From: Cyclobacteriaceae bacterium
GTDB taxonomy: Bacteria; Bacteroidota; Bacteroidia; Cytophagales; Cyclobacteriaceae
Assembly: GCA_028278225.1 (NCBI GenBank)
Contig: JANQEU010000089.1
Coordinates: 19,622 to 83,621 of the forward strand
DNA: 64,000 nucleotides
Direction: 5' to 3'
Of the stretch, positions 17,601 to 26,595 are shown one piece after another. Position numbers and translations under genes: made by a program. Each line of letters opens with the position of its first letter. Position 1 is the first letter of the stretch. The notes beneath the pieces are model-generated. The model did no database searches. It saw only the letters and a program-made list of their open reading frames with translations, and had not been told where the DNA came from.

Positions 17601-18689
17601 TGTTATTTCGTTGTAAAGGATTCAGGGAAGGGAATTTCTGCGGAAGATCAAAGTAAAATATTCGAACCTTTTAACCGGGGATCCGGCACATCTCAAAATC
17701 AGGAAACCGGTTTCGGCTTAGGACTGTATATCACGAAAGGCATAGTCAAAGAGCATTCAGGTGAAATTCTCCTGGAAAGTTCTTCTGAGGAAGGCACCAG
17801 GTTTTTTATAAAAATACCCCTGGGAAGTGCTCATTTTTCACCAACACAAATCATTTTGGAGGATAAGACGGAGGAAACCGTAGAGAGTTATCTGGCTGAG
17901 GACGGCGGGGAGGATTCGGATATCTGGCCTTTTGACCTGACAGATCAAACGATCCTGATCGTCGAAGATAATGATGATCTCAGGAGTTACCTGGTCTCAC
18001 TTTTTGAAGAATCATTCGAAGTTTTTGACGCTGCAAACGGACAAATCGCCCTGGACATTGCCACGGAAAAAATCCCGGACCTGATCATCAGCGATGTCAT
18101 GATGCCCGGGTTGGATGGAATTACATTGACCCAGAAGTTGAAAACTGATAAACGAACAAGCCACATCCCGGTAATTATCCTCACTGCACGCTCTTCCCTC
18201 ATCTATAAACAGGAAGGATATGAGACGGGCGCCGATGATTACATCACCAAGCCTTTCAGCAAGATGATGCTGATGACCAGGGTAAGGAATTTACTTCGAA
18301 ACAGAAAACTGGTTTCAGAAAGGATCCAGAAAGACATCATAACCGGTCCAAAAGATCTGTCATTGAATTCACGGGATGAAGAATTCTTAAAAGAGTTAAT
18401 TGAGGTAATAGAAGAAAACATTGTTGAAGAAGAACTTAATGCCACATTCATCTCGAAATCACTCGGGATGAGTCACTCGGTCATCTATAAGAAAGTCAAG
18501 TCGCTTACCAGCATGTCCCTGGTTGAATTCATAAGGGACTTCCGTCTGAAGAAAGCTGCTAAATACATTTCCGAACTTGGCTATTCCGTTACAGAAACTT
18601 CCTTTAAAGTAGGATTTTCCGATACCAAATATTTCAGCAAGATGTTCAAGAAGAAATTTGGTGTGAATCCATCAAAATATAGCGTTTAA
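14658..18689 (+). CDS. Hybrid two-component system regulator of the galactan PUL
   Basis: One 1343-residue chain combines sensor and regulator. A signal peptide (1-20) precedes a double seven-bladed propeller of Reg_prop repeats (about 25-690, with recurring GFVWIGTKNGLNRYD and LWVGYWGGGLDFID-like blades) and a Y_Y_Y domain (about 695-780). A membrane helix (about 785-805) is followed by a HisKA domain with LSHEIRTPLT (His843), a HATPase with GFGLGLYITKG, a receiver with Asp1146 in ISDVMMPG, and an AraC-type HTH (about 1240-1343). Such regulators bind oligosaccharide in the periplasm and activate the adjacent utilisation locus. Its position directly upstream of the SusC/D operon supports control of that operon. 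The ligand is probably a galacto-oligosaccharide, by inference from GH53. Confidence 0.95.
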   Translation: MPNKYLVILISCLCVIDIYGQNNRYFQKISINEGLSFEAVETIGQDTLGFVWIGTKNGLNRYDGENFKIYTDRNSNLEGNGISKIKFTEDDRMWVGTYNGLFLYYPLQDTFELIKLTGSVDNSALIQVNDIIEGSKGNLWVAAENGLYEVQNSDGVFGIEKKDLRSLGGVSIKSIVSFDGKNLYLGTKDKGLWSYHINDRQDYQPDILKDNPTYSELNIREVFHLGKETLVGTWGDGLFRLDEENNLFQRIPLSSWDLDINTVNSIDTINGSIWVGLSNGLLELDAKNYEIIAVHQKNEFQYSLPGAGIACSYKDRDLNIWFGSTNDGVGVLKADNDGITMHFGDLIDGQLSGFSSLVYLDDYLYLGSKKGIVVFDLEKDIKLPLSQFHSFSGLPNYFTNSAASNNLDRLLFGSFMNGFLLINTSDSTTGIFEHNANTNSLAHNHVRDAIFDDSGIFIATWGGGLNYYDVATRQFINYQYRDGDPTSLSDDDVIALESENDSLIWLATYGGGVNRFNLKTGRFERFSSSPDDTTTLSSNDVISLYKDSDQKLWVGYWGGGLDFIDLKSLKITRFSDTHNLPSYIVTSIEGDVDGNIWFSTKNGVCKYDKDLDQVLIFTNGFDIETNAYGIGVSTVDDNGNIYFGSEYGFLKINPNLPNASGAGTEIVFTGISILDEPVTPHDEYLEKQLLYLKKDDMLTLEYYHSLITIEFANPQFPTSANCDYEVMLVGFDREWRNLGRSSRVTYTNLNPGDYKFRVKSSCGSTQNTSYSKDLNIYIKKPWWITWWAFTGYVLLFVFLLYLFFRYSARWANIKSKLRTEQLLRHKEQELNDLKQRFFTNLSHEIRTPLTLIINSVERLSSKIPVNKEYQKSFLSIRKNVNHLTQLVNEVMDFRKIEAEKQRLKIVRANFIEFAKEVFLSFTDLADRKYINYSFLTTTDQIEMFFDRDQLEKVLYNLISNAIKYTPENGSVDLSIDRDEQYCYFVVKDSGKGISAEDQSKIFEPFNRGSGTSQNQETGFGLGLYITKGIVKEHSGEILLESSSEEGTRFFIKIPLGSAHFSPTQIILEDKTEETVESYLAEDGGEDSDIWPFDLTDQTILIVEDNDDLRSYLVSLFEESFEVFDAANGQIALDIATEKIPDLIISDVMMPGLDGITLTQKLKTDKRTSHIPVIILTARSSLIYKQEGYETGADDYITKPFSKMMLMTRVRNLLRNRKLVSERIQKDIITGPKDLSLNSRDEEFLKELIEVIEENIVEEELNATFISKSLGMSHSVIYKKVKSLTSMSLVEFIRDFRLKKAAKYISELGYSVTETSFKVGFSDTKYFSKMFKKKFGVNPSKYSV

Positions 18690-18860
18690 AGAACGGGTGT
18701 GAATAGGTTCATTTTGTAGGTTATTTTCGTTTTTATATTTATTAACGATCTGAAAATCAGCGGATAAGAATTTGTCCGACTTCATTGATGATTCGTGCCA
18801 CCTGATCCTTACAGTGATTTTTAAATTTTGATCATGGATTAAAAGCTTAATCATAATCAA

Positions 18861-20033
18861 ATGAAAATCATGGAAATGAAAACGATCAGAAACAAATTCT
18901 TTTTAATGCCAATGGTGATTTCCCTTTTCGGGATAATCTTTAGTTGCGGAGACGATTCGAACGACCCGGAGCCGGTATTTGCTGAACCAACGTTAACCAT
19001 AAGCAGTCCGGATGCTTCCCAGGTAATTAATGGTGTGGAGGGTGAGACCATCACTTTCAGCCTTTCGGTAACGGCAGAAGCCGGCCTCAGCAGTGTCAAA
19101 TTAAACGGCAGTAACATCAAGACATACACGGGCACCGAGACCTCAGATGATTTTACCCATGATTATGTGCCGTCCGAGATTGGCGAGGTTTCATTATTGT
19201 TTGAGGTTGAAGACATAGAATCCAGCATCACCTCATTTACCGCCACATTAAACATTGAAAAAGGACAATTCCTTATTCTGGATTTGGGTGGTGACTTTAC
19301 TACATCGGAAACCAAGTTTTTCAGGGATTGGGATACAAGGACGGTATTTACTTTTGATGTTACCGGCACTGTTACGAATCAGGCTACAGTAGAAATCGTT
19401 GCTACCCAGGCTGAAGTATCTTTTTCAGTAGCAGATCCTTTGGATGAGCTTACCAAGGTCATGCAAATTGTCAAAATACCTGATACTACTATCACAGGAA
19501 TTACAAACTGGGGTGGATGGCCTCATATCATTTACAATCTTGGTACTGAAATACCTAAGGAAGAAGTGGATGGGTTACCCACATGGGATTCCGATAATCT
19601 GACTCAAATCAACAATGGGAAGTCTTTATTATTGGATGCTTACTATGATGATACTGCAGATCCGGATTTCAACTGGGATGATTTGATAACAGTCGATACG
19701 GAGCCTTGGGGAGCAGATCCCAGTCTTGGGTATAAAGTTCAACTTGGTATTGGTAAATATGGTGGACCCGACGATAATCAACTTGGATTCGGAGGGCATA
19801 ATGGTGAAGGGTACTATATAATTTATTATGCCTACATCGACAAACCAAATGAATGGGTCACACTCGAGTTTAAAGTGGATGAAAATCATATATCGAATTT
19901 CTATCCGGATTATGAGAACTCCGTTTCTTCGGATGAAATAGATGCGGTAAGAATATTGCCTTCGGGCGGTTACGAACCCTGGGACTCTAATCCTCTTTAC
20001 CTCAAAAATTTGAGAATTGTAGATGCGGAATAA
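18861..20033 (+). CDS. PUL outer-membrane lipoprotein, putative surface glycan-binding protein
   Basis: The 390-residue protein has an SPII signal (IIFSCG, Cys29) with an acidic stretch behind it, typical of surface-exposed Bacteroidota lipoproteins. An Ig-like domain (about 40-130, TLTISSPDASQVINGVEG) precedes a C-terminal part of unknown fold (about 135-390) with several surface-type aromatic clusters (NWGGWPHIIYNLG, GEGYYIIYYAYID) suited to carbohydrate stacking. No catalytic motif is recognised. Placed between the regulator and SusC, and followed by a hairpin, it most likely binds galactan at the cell surface in the way of SusE/SusF-type proteins. Its sequence is not clearly SusE/F. Confidence 0.65.
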   Translation: MKIMEMKTIRNKFFLMPMVISLFGIIFSCGDDSNDPEPVFAEPTLTISSPDASQVINGVEGETITFSLSVTAEAGLSSVKLNGSNIKTYTGTETSDDFTHDYVPSEIGEVSLLFEVEDIESSITSFTATLNIEKGQFLILDLGGDFTTSETKFFRDWDTRTVFTFDVTGTVTNQATVEIVATQAEVSFSVADPLDELTKVMQIVKIPDTTITGITNWGGWPHIIYNLGTEIPKEEVDGLPTWDSDNLTQINNGKSLLLDAYYDDTADPDFNWDDLITVDTEPWGADPSLGYKVQLGIGKYGGPDDNQLGFGGHNGEGYYIIYYAYIDKPNEWVTLEFKVDENHISNFYPDYENSVSSDEIDAVRILPSGGYEPWDSNPLYLKNLRIVDAE

Positions 20034-20039
20034 ATCAAA

Positions 20040-20066
20040 AAATGAGAGGGTCAGTCCCTCTCATTT
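20040..20066 (+). terminator. Hairpin after the surface lipoprotein gene
   Basis: Arms AAATGAGAGGG (20040-20050) and CCCTCTCATTT (20056-20066) pair perfectly over 11 bp around a 5-nt loop, seven bases after the stop codon. The T run is short, so it may attenuate or stabilise transcripts rather than fully stop them before susC. Confidence 0.6.
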
Positions 20067-20085
20067 CATCTCTCCCTTGAGGAAG

Positions 20086-20157
20086 ATGCAGATCCGGGTA
20101 TTGGTGATTGGATTATTGTTGATCCTGCTATTCATATTCATTATAAGCCTCCTGTAA
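20086..20157 (+). CDS. 23-residue hydrophobic micro-ORF upstream of susC
   Basis: ATG 20086 opens a 23-codon frame closed by TAA at 20157, 11 bp before the SusC start. The product is nearly all hydrophobic (MQIRVLVIGLLLILLFIF, then IISLL), enough for one membrane helix, and GAGG lies just before the ATG. It could be a leader peptide affecting susC translation, a membrane microprotein, or chance. Nothing else supports it. Confidence 0.3.
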   Translation: MQIRVLVIGLLLILLFIFIISLL

Positions 20158-20168
20158 ACTTTAGAAAT

Positions 20169-23100
20169 ATGAAACTTGCATTCCTTTTTGTATTGGCATC
20201 ATTCGTTACTATCGCCAGTGCGGATAGCTGGAGCACCGACAAAACCATCAGCGGCCGCATAGTCGATGAGGGAACGGGCCAGCCATTGATAGGCGCAACA
20301 ATACTCGTTAAGGAGATTTCACTCCTGGGGACGATCACCGATGTGGATGGAAAATTTAGCATTGAAGTTCCGGAAAAGGCCAAAACACTGGTAGCGTCAT
20401 ACGTGGGCTATCTGACCAGGGAGGTTGAAATCGGTGATCAATCCTATTTTGATATCAAACTGCAAATGGATATCGAAACGCTGGATGAGATCGTGGTGGT
20501 AGGTTATGGTACCGTCATGAAAAGTGATATCACCGGGGCAGTAGCTTCAATAAAGACGGAAGAGTTCAATCCCGGTCCTGTTGTTTCCTTAAGCAGCCAC
20601 CTCCAAAATACGGCACCGGGGGTAGTAATGACACAAACCAGCGCTCAACCCGGTGGAAATTTCAAGGTGCAGGTTCGCGGACAAACTTCGATCCTGGGAA
20701 GCAATGAACCTCTTTACGTGATAGATGGTATCCCGGTCTCAAATGATGTGGTCACACCCTCCCGTGAAGGTTCCGTTGAGAGGTACTCTCCTGATAAAAA
20801 TCCTCTGAATGGTATTAATCCCCGGGATATAGTATCCATTGAAGTTCTGAAAGATGCTTCTGCCGCCGCAATTTACGGCGCTCGCGGGGCCAATGGAGTG
20901 GTGCTGATCACTACCAAAACCGGAAAAGGGAATGCTAAATTATCCTACAGCTCATCATTTGGGATACAGGAAATCGCTAATCAATACGAATACCTGACCG
21001 GTGAAGAATACGCCAGGGTAACCAATGAATGGGCATTGTTCCTGGGGCTGGATCCTGTTTTCTCTCCAGCGGAAGTAAAAAGCGCCGGAACCGGGACCAA
21101 CTGGCTGGAGAAGGTTTCCCGCAATGGGTCAATAATGCAGCATCAATTGTCAGCAAGTGGCGGACAGGAGCATTTAAACTATTACATATCCGGGAACTAC
21201 TACAATCACAAAGGTCTGATCAGGAATACCGAGCTGAGCAGGTATTCGGGAAGGATCAATATCAATTCCGAATTATCGGAATATTTTCAAGTTGGTACAA
21301 ACCTGGCAATCAGCCAGACCGATGACGAAAATATTCACTTTGGCAGTCCCAATGAGCACGGATCCACTTTCAATGGCCCCTTCTCATTCAGAAGCAGCTG
21401 GCCCAGCAATGTGCCGGTGTACCAGGAGGATGGTAGCTTTTCAGTTCATCCGGTGATCCCTGAGCTAAGCCCGAATCCCGTCTCTGTTCTCAACATTTCA
21501 GATGACAGCAAGACCGTAAGGATACTAGGATCGATCTACGGGGAGTATCAAATTATTGAAGGGCTTGCAGCGAGAATAAATCTGGGTGTCGATGATATTT
21601 CCTCGAAAAGAGGCGGCTATATTCCGACTACAGTTCTCAGTGGATCCCAGGTCGGAGGTGAAGGCGAGCTGAGTCACCATCAAAGTCAAAACCTTCTGTC
21701 TGAATTAACACTTAACTACACCCGGAATCTTGGAAGCCGTCATCAATTTACGGCTCTGGCAGGGTACACCTTTCAAAAGTTTTCGAATGAGGGTTTCAGT
21801 ACCAGGGCACAGGGGTTCTCTTCGGAAATTACGAATATCAATGATATCAGCGGAGCGTCCGTGTTTTTACCCAGTAGTTCGTTCAAACTGAGTTCCAAAC
21901 TCATCTCCTACATCGGGAGAGTGAACTACAGTTTTCATGACCGGTTCCTGGTAACAAGTACGATACGCGCCGATGGATCGACCAAGTTCGGCCCCAATCA
22001 GAAATGGGGATTTTTCCCATCGGCGGCTTTGGGCTGGAAAATTCATAATGAGTCCTTCTTTACCTCCTCGGCAGTGGAAGAGCTTAAATTAAGGTTGAGT
22101 TATGGACAGACAGGTAACCAGGAAATAGGTAACAAACTTTCTCAATCCCTTTACCGGGCCACACGACCCATCATTCTCGGCGGTGATGAACAATTGACCG
22201 TAGGCCTGGCTCCTGTCAGACCGGAGAATAAAGACCTCCGGTGGGAAACCACCACACAGTACAATATCGGGGTAGATGTTTTATTATATGGATCAAGGAT
22301 ACAGGCGTCATTAGATGCGTACCGGAAAATAACCACCGATGTGCTGCTGCAATTCACACTTGATCCCACCACCGGATTTGAAACGATAACTACCAATGCA
22401 GGGGCACTGCAAAATCACGGGGTAGAGTTTCAGGCCAAATCTATAAACACTTCCGGCCCGGTGGAATGGTCCACCGGCTTGAATATTGCTTATAATGAAA
22501 ACAGGTGGAAAGACAGGGCGGGTCTACCATTTTCCTCTTTCGAAAAGGAATTCGGACCTGTGCAGGGCATCTATGCCTATGTAGTAGAAGGGATCTTCCA
22601 GAACACAGGTGAAGTTGAAAACAGCGCACAACCCGGCTCACAGCCAGGACAATTCAGGTTTAAAGATGTAAATGATGACGGGCAGATTACAGGAGATGAC
22701 AGGGAGCTTGTGGGACAGGGAGTACCGGATCTTACCTTTGGCGTGAACAATCAGCTGAATTACAGGAACTTCGAATTGTCACTTTTTATCCAGGGAGTTC
22801 AGGGGATCTCACTATACAACAGGGACAGATCTCAACTAAATAATGTAAATGATCTTCTATTCGGAAGGAACAAATCACGCGAGGTGCTTAAGAGGTGGAC
22901 CCCGGAGAACCCCGGTAATTCCGTCCCCTCAGGCATAACCAATACGGTGGGCAATGACTTTCAAAATTCCCTTTATGTAGAAGATGCTTCATTCATACGT
23001 TTAAGAAACGTTACGCTGGGATACACACCCGCCATTTCGGGAATGTCCAGTTTCCGGATCTACCTTGATGTTCAAAATCTCTTCACGCTGACCGACTGGA

Positions 23101-23177
23101 CGGGAATAGATCCGGAGACCGGGAATGATTATCCCAATGCAAAAACCTACTCAATTGGATTTGACGTCACATTTTAA
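20169..23177 (+). CDS. SusC-family TonB-dependent glycan importer
   Basis: The 1002-residue outer-membrane protein has a short signal peptide (about 1-18), a carboxypeptidase-like domain (about 27-105, with GRIVDEGTGQPLIGATI and GTITDVDGKF), a plug opening at EIVVVGYGTVMKSDITGAVAS and closing at DASAAAIYGARGANGVVLITTK, then the barrel. These are hallmarks of SusC rather than metal receptors. It forms the importer for oligosaccharides with the SusD lid protein, which starts 5 bp downstream. Given the GH53 and GH2 partners, galacto-oligosaccharides are the likely cargo. Confidence 0.97.
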   Translation: MKLAFLFVLASFVTIASADSWSTDKTISGRIVDEGTGQPLIGATILVKEISLLGTITDVDGKFSIEVPEKAKTLVASYVGYLTREVEIGDQSYFDIKLQMDIETLDEIVVVGYGTVMKSDITGAVASIKTEEFNPGPVVSLSSHLQNTAPGVVMTQTSAQPGGNFKVQVRGQTSILGSNEPLYVIDGIPVSNDVVTPSREGSVERYSPDKNPLNGINPRDIVSIEVLKDASAAAIYGARGANGVVLITTKTGKGNAKLSYSSSFGIQEIANQYEYLTGEEYARVTNEWALFLGLDPVFSPAEVKSAGTGTNWLEKVSRNGSIMQHQLSASGGQEHLNYYISGNYYNHKGLIRNTELSRYSGRININSELSEYFQVGTNLAISQTDDENIHFGSPNEHGSTFNGPFSFRSSWPSNVPVYQEDGSFSVHPVIPELSPNPVSVLNISDDSKTVRILGSIYGEYQIIEGLAARINLGVDDISSKRGGYIPTTVLSGSQVGGEGELSHHQSQNLLSELTLNYTRNLGSRHQFTALAGYTFQKFSNEGFSTRAQGFSSEITNINDISGASVFLPSSSFKLSSKLISYIGRVNYSFHDRFLVTSTIRADGSTKFGPNQKWGFFPSAALGWKIHNESFFTSSAVEELKLRLSYGQTGNQEIGNKLSQSLYRATRPIILGGDEQLTVGLAPVRPENKDLRWETTTQYNIGVDVLLYGSRIQASLDAYRKITTDVLLQFTLDPTTGFETITTNAGALQNHGVEFQAKSINTSGPVEWSTGLNIAYNENRWKDRAGLPFSSFEKEFGPVQGIYAYVVEGIFQNTGEVENSAQPGSQPGQFRFKDVNDDGQITGDDRELVGQGVPDLTFGVNNQLNYRNFELSLFIQGVQGISLYNRDRSQLNNVNDLLFGRNKSREVLKRWTPENPGNSVPSGITNTVGNDFQNSLYVEDASFIRLRNVTLGYTPAISGMSSFRIYLDVQNLFTLTDWTGIDPETGNDYPNAKTYSIGFDVTF

Positions 23178-23182
23178 AAACA

Positions 23183-24673
23183 ATGGCCAAAAAAATGAAT
23201 CAGATCAACAAATTCCTCCTGGTATTCACAGTAATAACGATTGGTTGCAGCCAGTCTTTAGACGAAGAAGTTTTTGATGAAGTGACTTCCAACAACTTCT
23301 TCCGGAACGATAATGATGCCATTACCGCGGTCAACGCCATTTATACCAAATTGCGAGGGGCGGGTGTAAGATCGACAGAGGAGGGTCAGGCATGGGGGCT
23401 GTTTGCACAGGGATTTGGGCCGTGGATGCTTAATCAGTATGTGTCTGACGAAACCTGGGTGACGTGGGCACTTAGTTTTCCCAGCGGAGATGCAGGCGTA
23501 TTACAAAATTTCACTTTTACTCCATTTCAGGCTGGGGGTGGTATTTTTTATGTGTACAGGGATTTTTATGAGGGTATCAATATCGCGAACAATGTGATAC
23601 TGAATGTGGAGAATAATTCCGACATATCACAGCCCGTTCGTGATCAGGTGATGGGAGAAGCCCTGTTCGGGCGAGGCATGTTTTACTACTACCTGTACAA
23701 TTTTTATGGTAAAGTACCCCTGGTGCTGAAACCCACATCCGATCCGTTTTCGCTCCCTTCTCAGGCAAGTGAGAGCGAGTTGGTGGAGTCCATTGCAAGT
23801 GACTTGAGCCGGGCCGGAGAATTACTTCCGGTGAGTTACCCGTTAAGCGATTATGGCCGGTTTACAAAAGGTGCAGCTTACAGCTTGTTGGCGAGATTAT
23901 ATCTCAATGAAAAAAGATGGGCTGATGCAGAGACAGCAGCCAGGATGATAATGAATGACTATACACTTTCATCCGGTTATAGCGACATTTTTGCTCCTGA
24001 CAATAACGGAAACCCGGAAATCCTTTTTTCTGTGCTGTCAATTGCCCAGACCGGCCTGGGCAACGCCTTTCTGGCGGCCACGGCTGAACCAGACCAGGTC
24101 ACCGCATCCTGGGGCGGGGACAGGGTTTACCAGGCATTCTACGAGTCTTTTGATCCCGAAGATATCAGGCGTGAATTGCTGACGAAGTCGTATATTTCTG
24201 TTTTCGACAGTAGTCAGGTGATCCTTGATGATGAAGATGGTGCATTAATTATGAAATATGCCGTGGATGAAAACCGCATCGGACCATGGGCTGGTAATGA
24301 CATTGTTGTACTCAGATTCACTGATGTGATCCTGGTGCTGGCGGAGGCGCTCAATGAAATTCATGGACCAAACCAAGAGTCGATCGATCTTATCAACTGG
24401 CTTAGACAGCGGGCTTTCCCGGGCAATCCGGGGAAACTCCTGAACCTGGGTGATTTTTCATCAAAAGAGGAGTTAAGAGATCGGATTTTACAAGAGCGAA
24501 GCTGGGAGCTTTATGCTGAAGGATACCGGCGAGAGGACCTGATACGTCACGGCAAATTCATTGAAAGAGCAAAGGAAAGGGGTATCGATGCCGGGGATCA
24601 TCAGGTATTATATCCGATTCCTCAGTACTATATTGACATCAATCCGAATCTTTTGCAAAATCCGGGTTATTAA
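23183..24673 (+). CDS. SusD-family starch-binding-like lipoprotein
   Basis: The 496-residue lipoprotein (lipobox ITIGC, Cys22) shows SusD/RagB organisation: an N-terminal segment with TSNNFFRNDNDAITAVNAIYTKLRG, TPR-like helices (AGELLPVSYPLSDYGRFTKGAA, split in the sequence as usual) and the C-terminal RagB region with RILQERSWELYAEGYRREDL. It ends in the common YPIPQ and NPNLLQNPGY motifs. SusD proteins cap SusC and hold glycans at the surface. The gene follows susC by 5 bp and precedes the GH53 gene by 12 bp, so all are one operon. Confidence 0.97.
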   Translation: MAKKMNQINKFLLVFTVITIGCSQSLDEEVFDEVTSNNFFRNDNDAITAVNAIYTKLRGAGVRSTEEGQAWGLFAQGFGPWMLNQYVSDETWVTWALSFPSGDAGVLQNFTFTPFQAGGGIFYVYRDFYEGINIANNVILNVENNSDISQPVRDQVMGEALFGRGMFYYYLYNFYGKVPLVLKPTSDPFSLPSQASESELVESIASDLSRAGELLPVSYPLSDYGRFTKGAAYSLLARLYLNEKRWADAETAARMIMNDYTLSSGYSDIFAPDNNGNPEILFSVLSIAQTGLGNAFLAATAEPDQVTASWGGDRVYQAFYESFDPEDIRRELLTKSYISVFDSSQVILDDEDGALIMKYAVDENRIGPWAGNDIVVLRFTDVILVLAEALNEIHGPNQESIDLINWLRQRAFPGNPGKLLNLGDFSSKEELRDRILQERSWELYAEGYRREDLIRHGKFIERAKERGIDAGDHQVLYPIPQYYIDINPNLLQNPGY

Positions 24674-24685
24674 CCGGAAATAATC

Positions 24686-25834
24686 ATGAAATATTTTAGC
24701 AGCTTACTCTTCCTACTGTTGATAGCCGGATGTACTTCTGAAAATTCAAGAGAGAATTCCGTTCAGGGTGTTCAAACCACTGATGAACCTGTTATTTACT
24801 TAGGTGCGGATCTTTCCTACGTCAATGAGATGCTGGATTGCGGAGGAGAATTCAAAAAAGAAGGTAAGATCATTGATCCATACAGGTTATTTGCGGATGA
24901 AGAAACCAATCTTGTCAGACTCAGACTTTGGCACTCACCGGAATGGACTGATTATTCCAACTATGCCGACGTTAAGAAAGCCATAAAAAGGTCCAAAGCT
25001 TTAGGAATGAGGATCTTACTGGATTTTCATTATTCGGATGATTGGGCCGATCCCGGAAAACAGCTGATCCCAAACGCCTGGAAGGATATTGCCTCGATGA
25101 ATATGCTGGGAGACTCGGTATATAATTATACCTATGGAGTTCTGTTGGATTTGGATGCTGCAGGGCTGCTTCCTGAGATGGTCCAGATAGGTAATGAAAC
25201 CAATGCAGAGGTTATGATGGCGGATTTCGCCGAAAACTATGACTCGATCAACTGGGAAAGGAACGTATACCTTCTTAACAGGGGCATAAAAGCAGTGAAT
25301 GATGTATCGGAACGAGTTGGGAAAAATGTGATGACCATGCTCCACATTGCTCAACCGGAAAATGCCGAATGGTGGTTTCCCCTGGCATTTGATAATGGAA
25401 TAAGTGATTTTGACTGGGTGGGGCTCTCCTACTATCCAAAATGGTCGAAGTATTCTTTGTCGGAACTATCAAGTGTAATTGAATCTTTGAGATCTGAATA
25501 TGGCAAAAGGATAATGGTAGTAGAAACTGCTTATCCATACACTTTGGATAATGCTGATCCGGCGAATAATCTTCTGGGTCAGGATGCATTGATCGATGGA
25601 TTTGATGCTTCACCGGCCGGTCAACGGGATTACATGATTCAATTGACAAAAACTGTTCTGCAAGGCGGAGGTGAAGGGGTCATTTACTGGGAACCCGCAT
25701 GGATCTCAACCGGCTGTAGCACCCGGTGGGGTGATGGATCTCACTGGGACAATGCCACTTTTTTTGATTTTCAAAATGACAATGAGGCATTGCCGGTTTT
25801 CGATTTCTTTGATGTTACCCTTTATAGTGAATGA
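24686..25834 (+). CDS. GH53 endo-beta-1,4-galactanase, lipoprotein
   Basis: The 382-residue lipoprotein (LIAGC) is a GH53 (beta/alpha)8 enzyme. It shows YLGADLSYVNEMLDCGG at the start, NLVRLRLWHSPEW, DFHYSDDWADPGKQ, MVQIGNETNAE with acid/base Glu171, and MVVETAYPYTLD with nucleophile Glu280. GH53 enzymes cut beta-1,4-galactan side chains of rhamnogalacturonan I and type I arabinogalactan internally. The lipobox suggests surface display, generating oligosaccharides for SusC/D. The next gene begins within the last four bases (ATGA overlap), implying translational coupling. Confidence 0.96.
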   Translation: MKYFSSLLFLLLIAGCTSENSRENSVQGVQTTDEPVIYLGADLSYVNEMLDCGGEFKKEGKIIDPYRLFADEETNLVRLRLWHSPEWTDYSNYADVKKAIKRSKALGMRILLDFHYSDDWADPGKQLIPNAWKDIASMNMLGDSVYNYTYGVLLDLDAAGLLPEMVQIGNETNAEVMMADFAENYDSINWERNVYLLNRGIKAVNDVSERVGKNVMTMLHIAQPENAEWWFPLAFDNGISDFDWVGLSYYPKWSKYSLSELSSVIESLRSEYGKRIMVVETAYPYTLDNADPANNLLGQDALIDGFDASPAGQRDYMIQLTKTVLQGGGEGVIYWEPAWISTGCSTRWGDGSHWDNATFFDFQNDNEALPVFDFFDVTLYSE

Positions 25835-26592
25835 AGAAGAAAATAGCAGTTCTCCTGGTTTATTCTGTTATTCATATTCAACAGTGCATCGCTCAGGATC
25901 AGATTACCTCCGATTTAACGGTAATACCTGATACTATTCCGATGATCCCCGGGACCTTCATTGATTTGGCAAGGAGAAATCCCGATCTGTGTATCCTCCG
26001 GGGATCCACCGGGGAAAAGAAAGTTGCCCTTACTTTTGATGACGGACCATCAGGCATGACGCAAGAGATTCTCGATATTCTGGATTCGAATGGCATAAAA
26101 TCCACCTTTTTCTGGCAAGGGAAAAACCTTGAGGAAAATGTGGATTTAGTGCAATCGGCAAGGGAAAACCATCAAATCGCCAATCATAGCTGGGATCATG
26201 CAAACGGGCTTACATCGGAAAATGAAATCCTCTGGAAAACTCAGGTCAGCAGAACAAATCATCGCTTTGACTCCTTATTCGGCTTCCAGCCAAAATATTT
26301 CAGACCCCCTTTTGGTGCAATCACTGAAGACCAGATAAAGTTCCTCGGTGTAAGGGGGATCCGGACCGTGTTGTGGTCTGTCACATCCCTGGATTGGGAT
26401 GAAAATCAAAATAGCGCTGCAGAAATTTTTCAAAGATTTAAAGATTTCCTTCATCCCGGCGCCATTGTGTTATTGCATGATTACGATTTTGGAGAACCGG
26501 GAAGTGAAATGCCGGAAGCCCTGGAATTAATAATTAATCATGGTAAATCATTGGGATATGAATTCGTCACCGTTGAAGAACTTCTTAACTGA
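25831..26592 (+). CDS. CE4 polysaccharide deacetylase
   Basis: The 253-residue exported protein (signal peptide ending CIAQ) has a NodB domain: VALTFDDGPSG (Asp70 base, Asp71 metal ligand), NHSWDHANG (His119 and His123 metal ligands), RPPFGAI and a C-terminal GAIVLLHDYD motif. CE4 enzymes remove acetyl groups from N-acetylglucosamine polymers or acetylxylan using a divalent metal. The overlap with the GH53 stop codon ties it to galactan use, which suggests an acetylated substrate, but a peptidoglycan role cannot be excluded. Confidence 0.9.
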   Translation: MKKKIAVLLVYSVIHIQQCIAQDQITSDLTVIPDTIPMIPGTFIDLARRNPDLCILRGSTGEKKVALTFDDGPSGMTQEILDILDSNGIKSTFFWQGKNLEENVDLVQSARENHQIANHSWDHANGLTSENEILWKTQVSRTNHRFDSLFGFQPKYFRPPFGAITEDQIKFLGVRGIRTVLWSVTSLDWDENQNSAAEIFQRFKDFLHPGAIVLLHDYDFGEPGSEMPEALELIINHGKSLGYEFVTVEELLN

Positions 26593-26595
26593 TCC

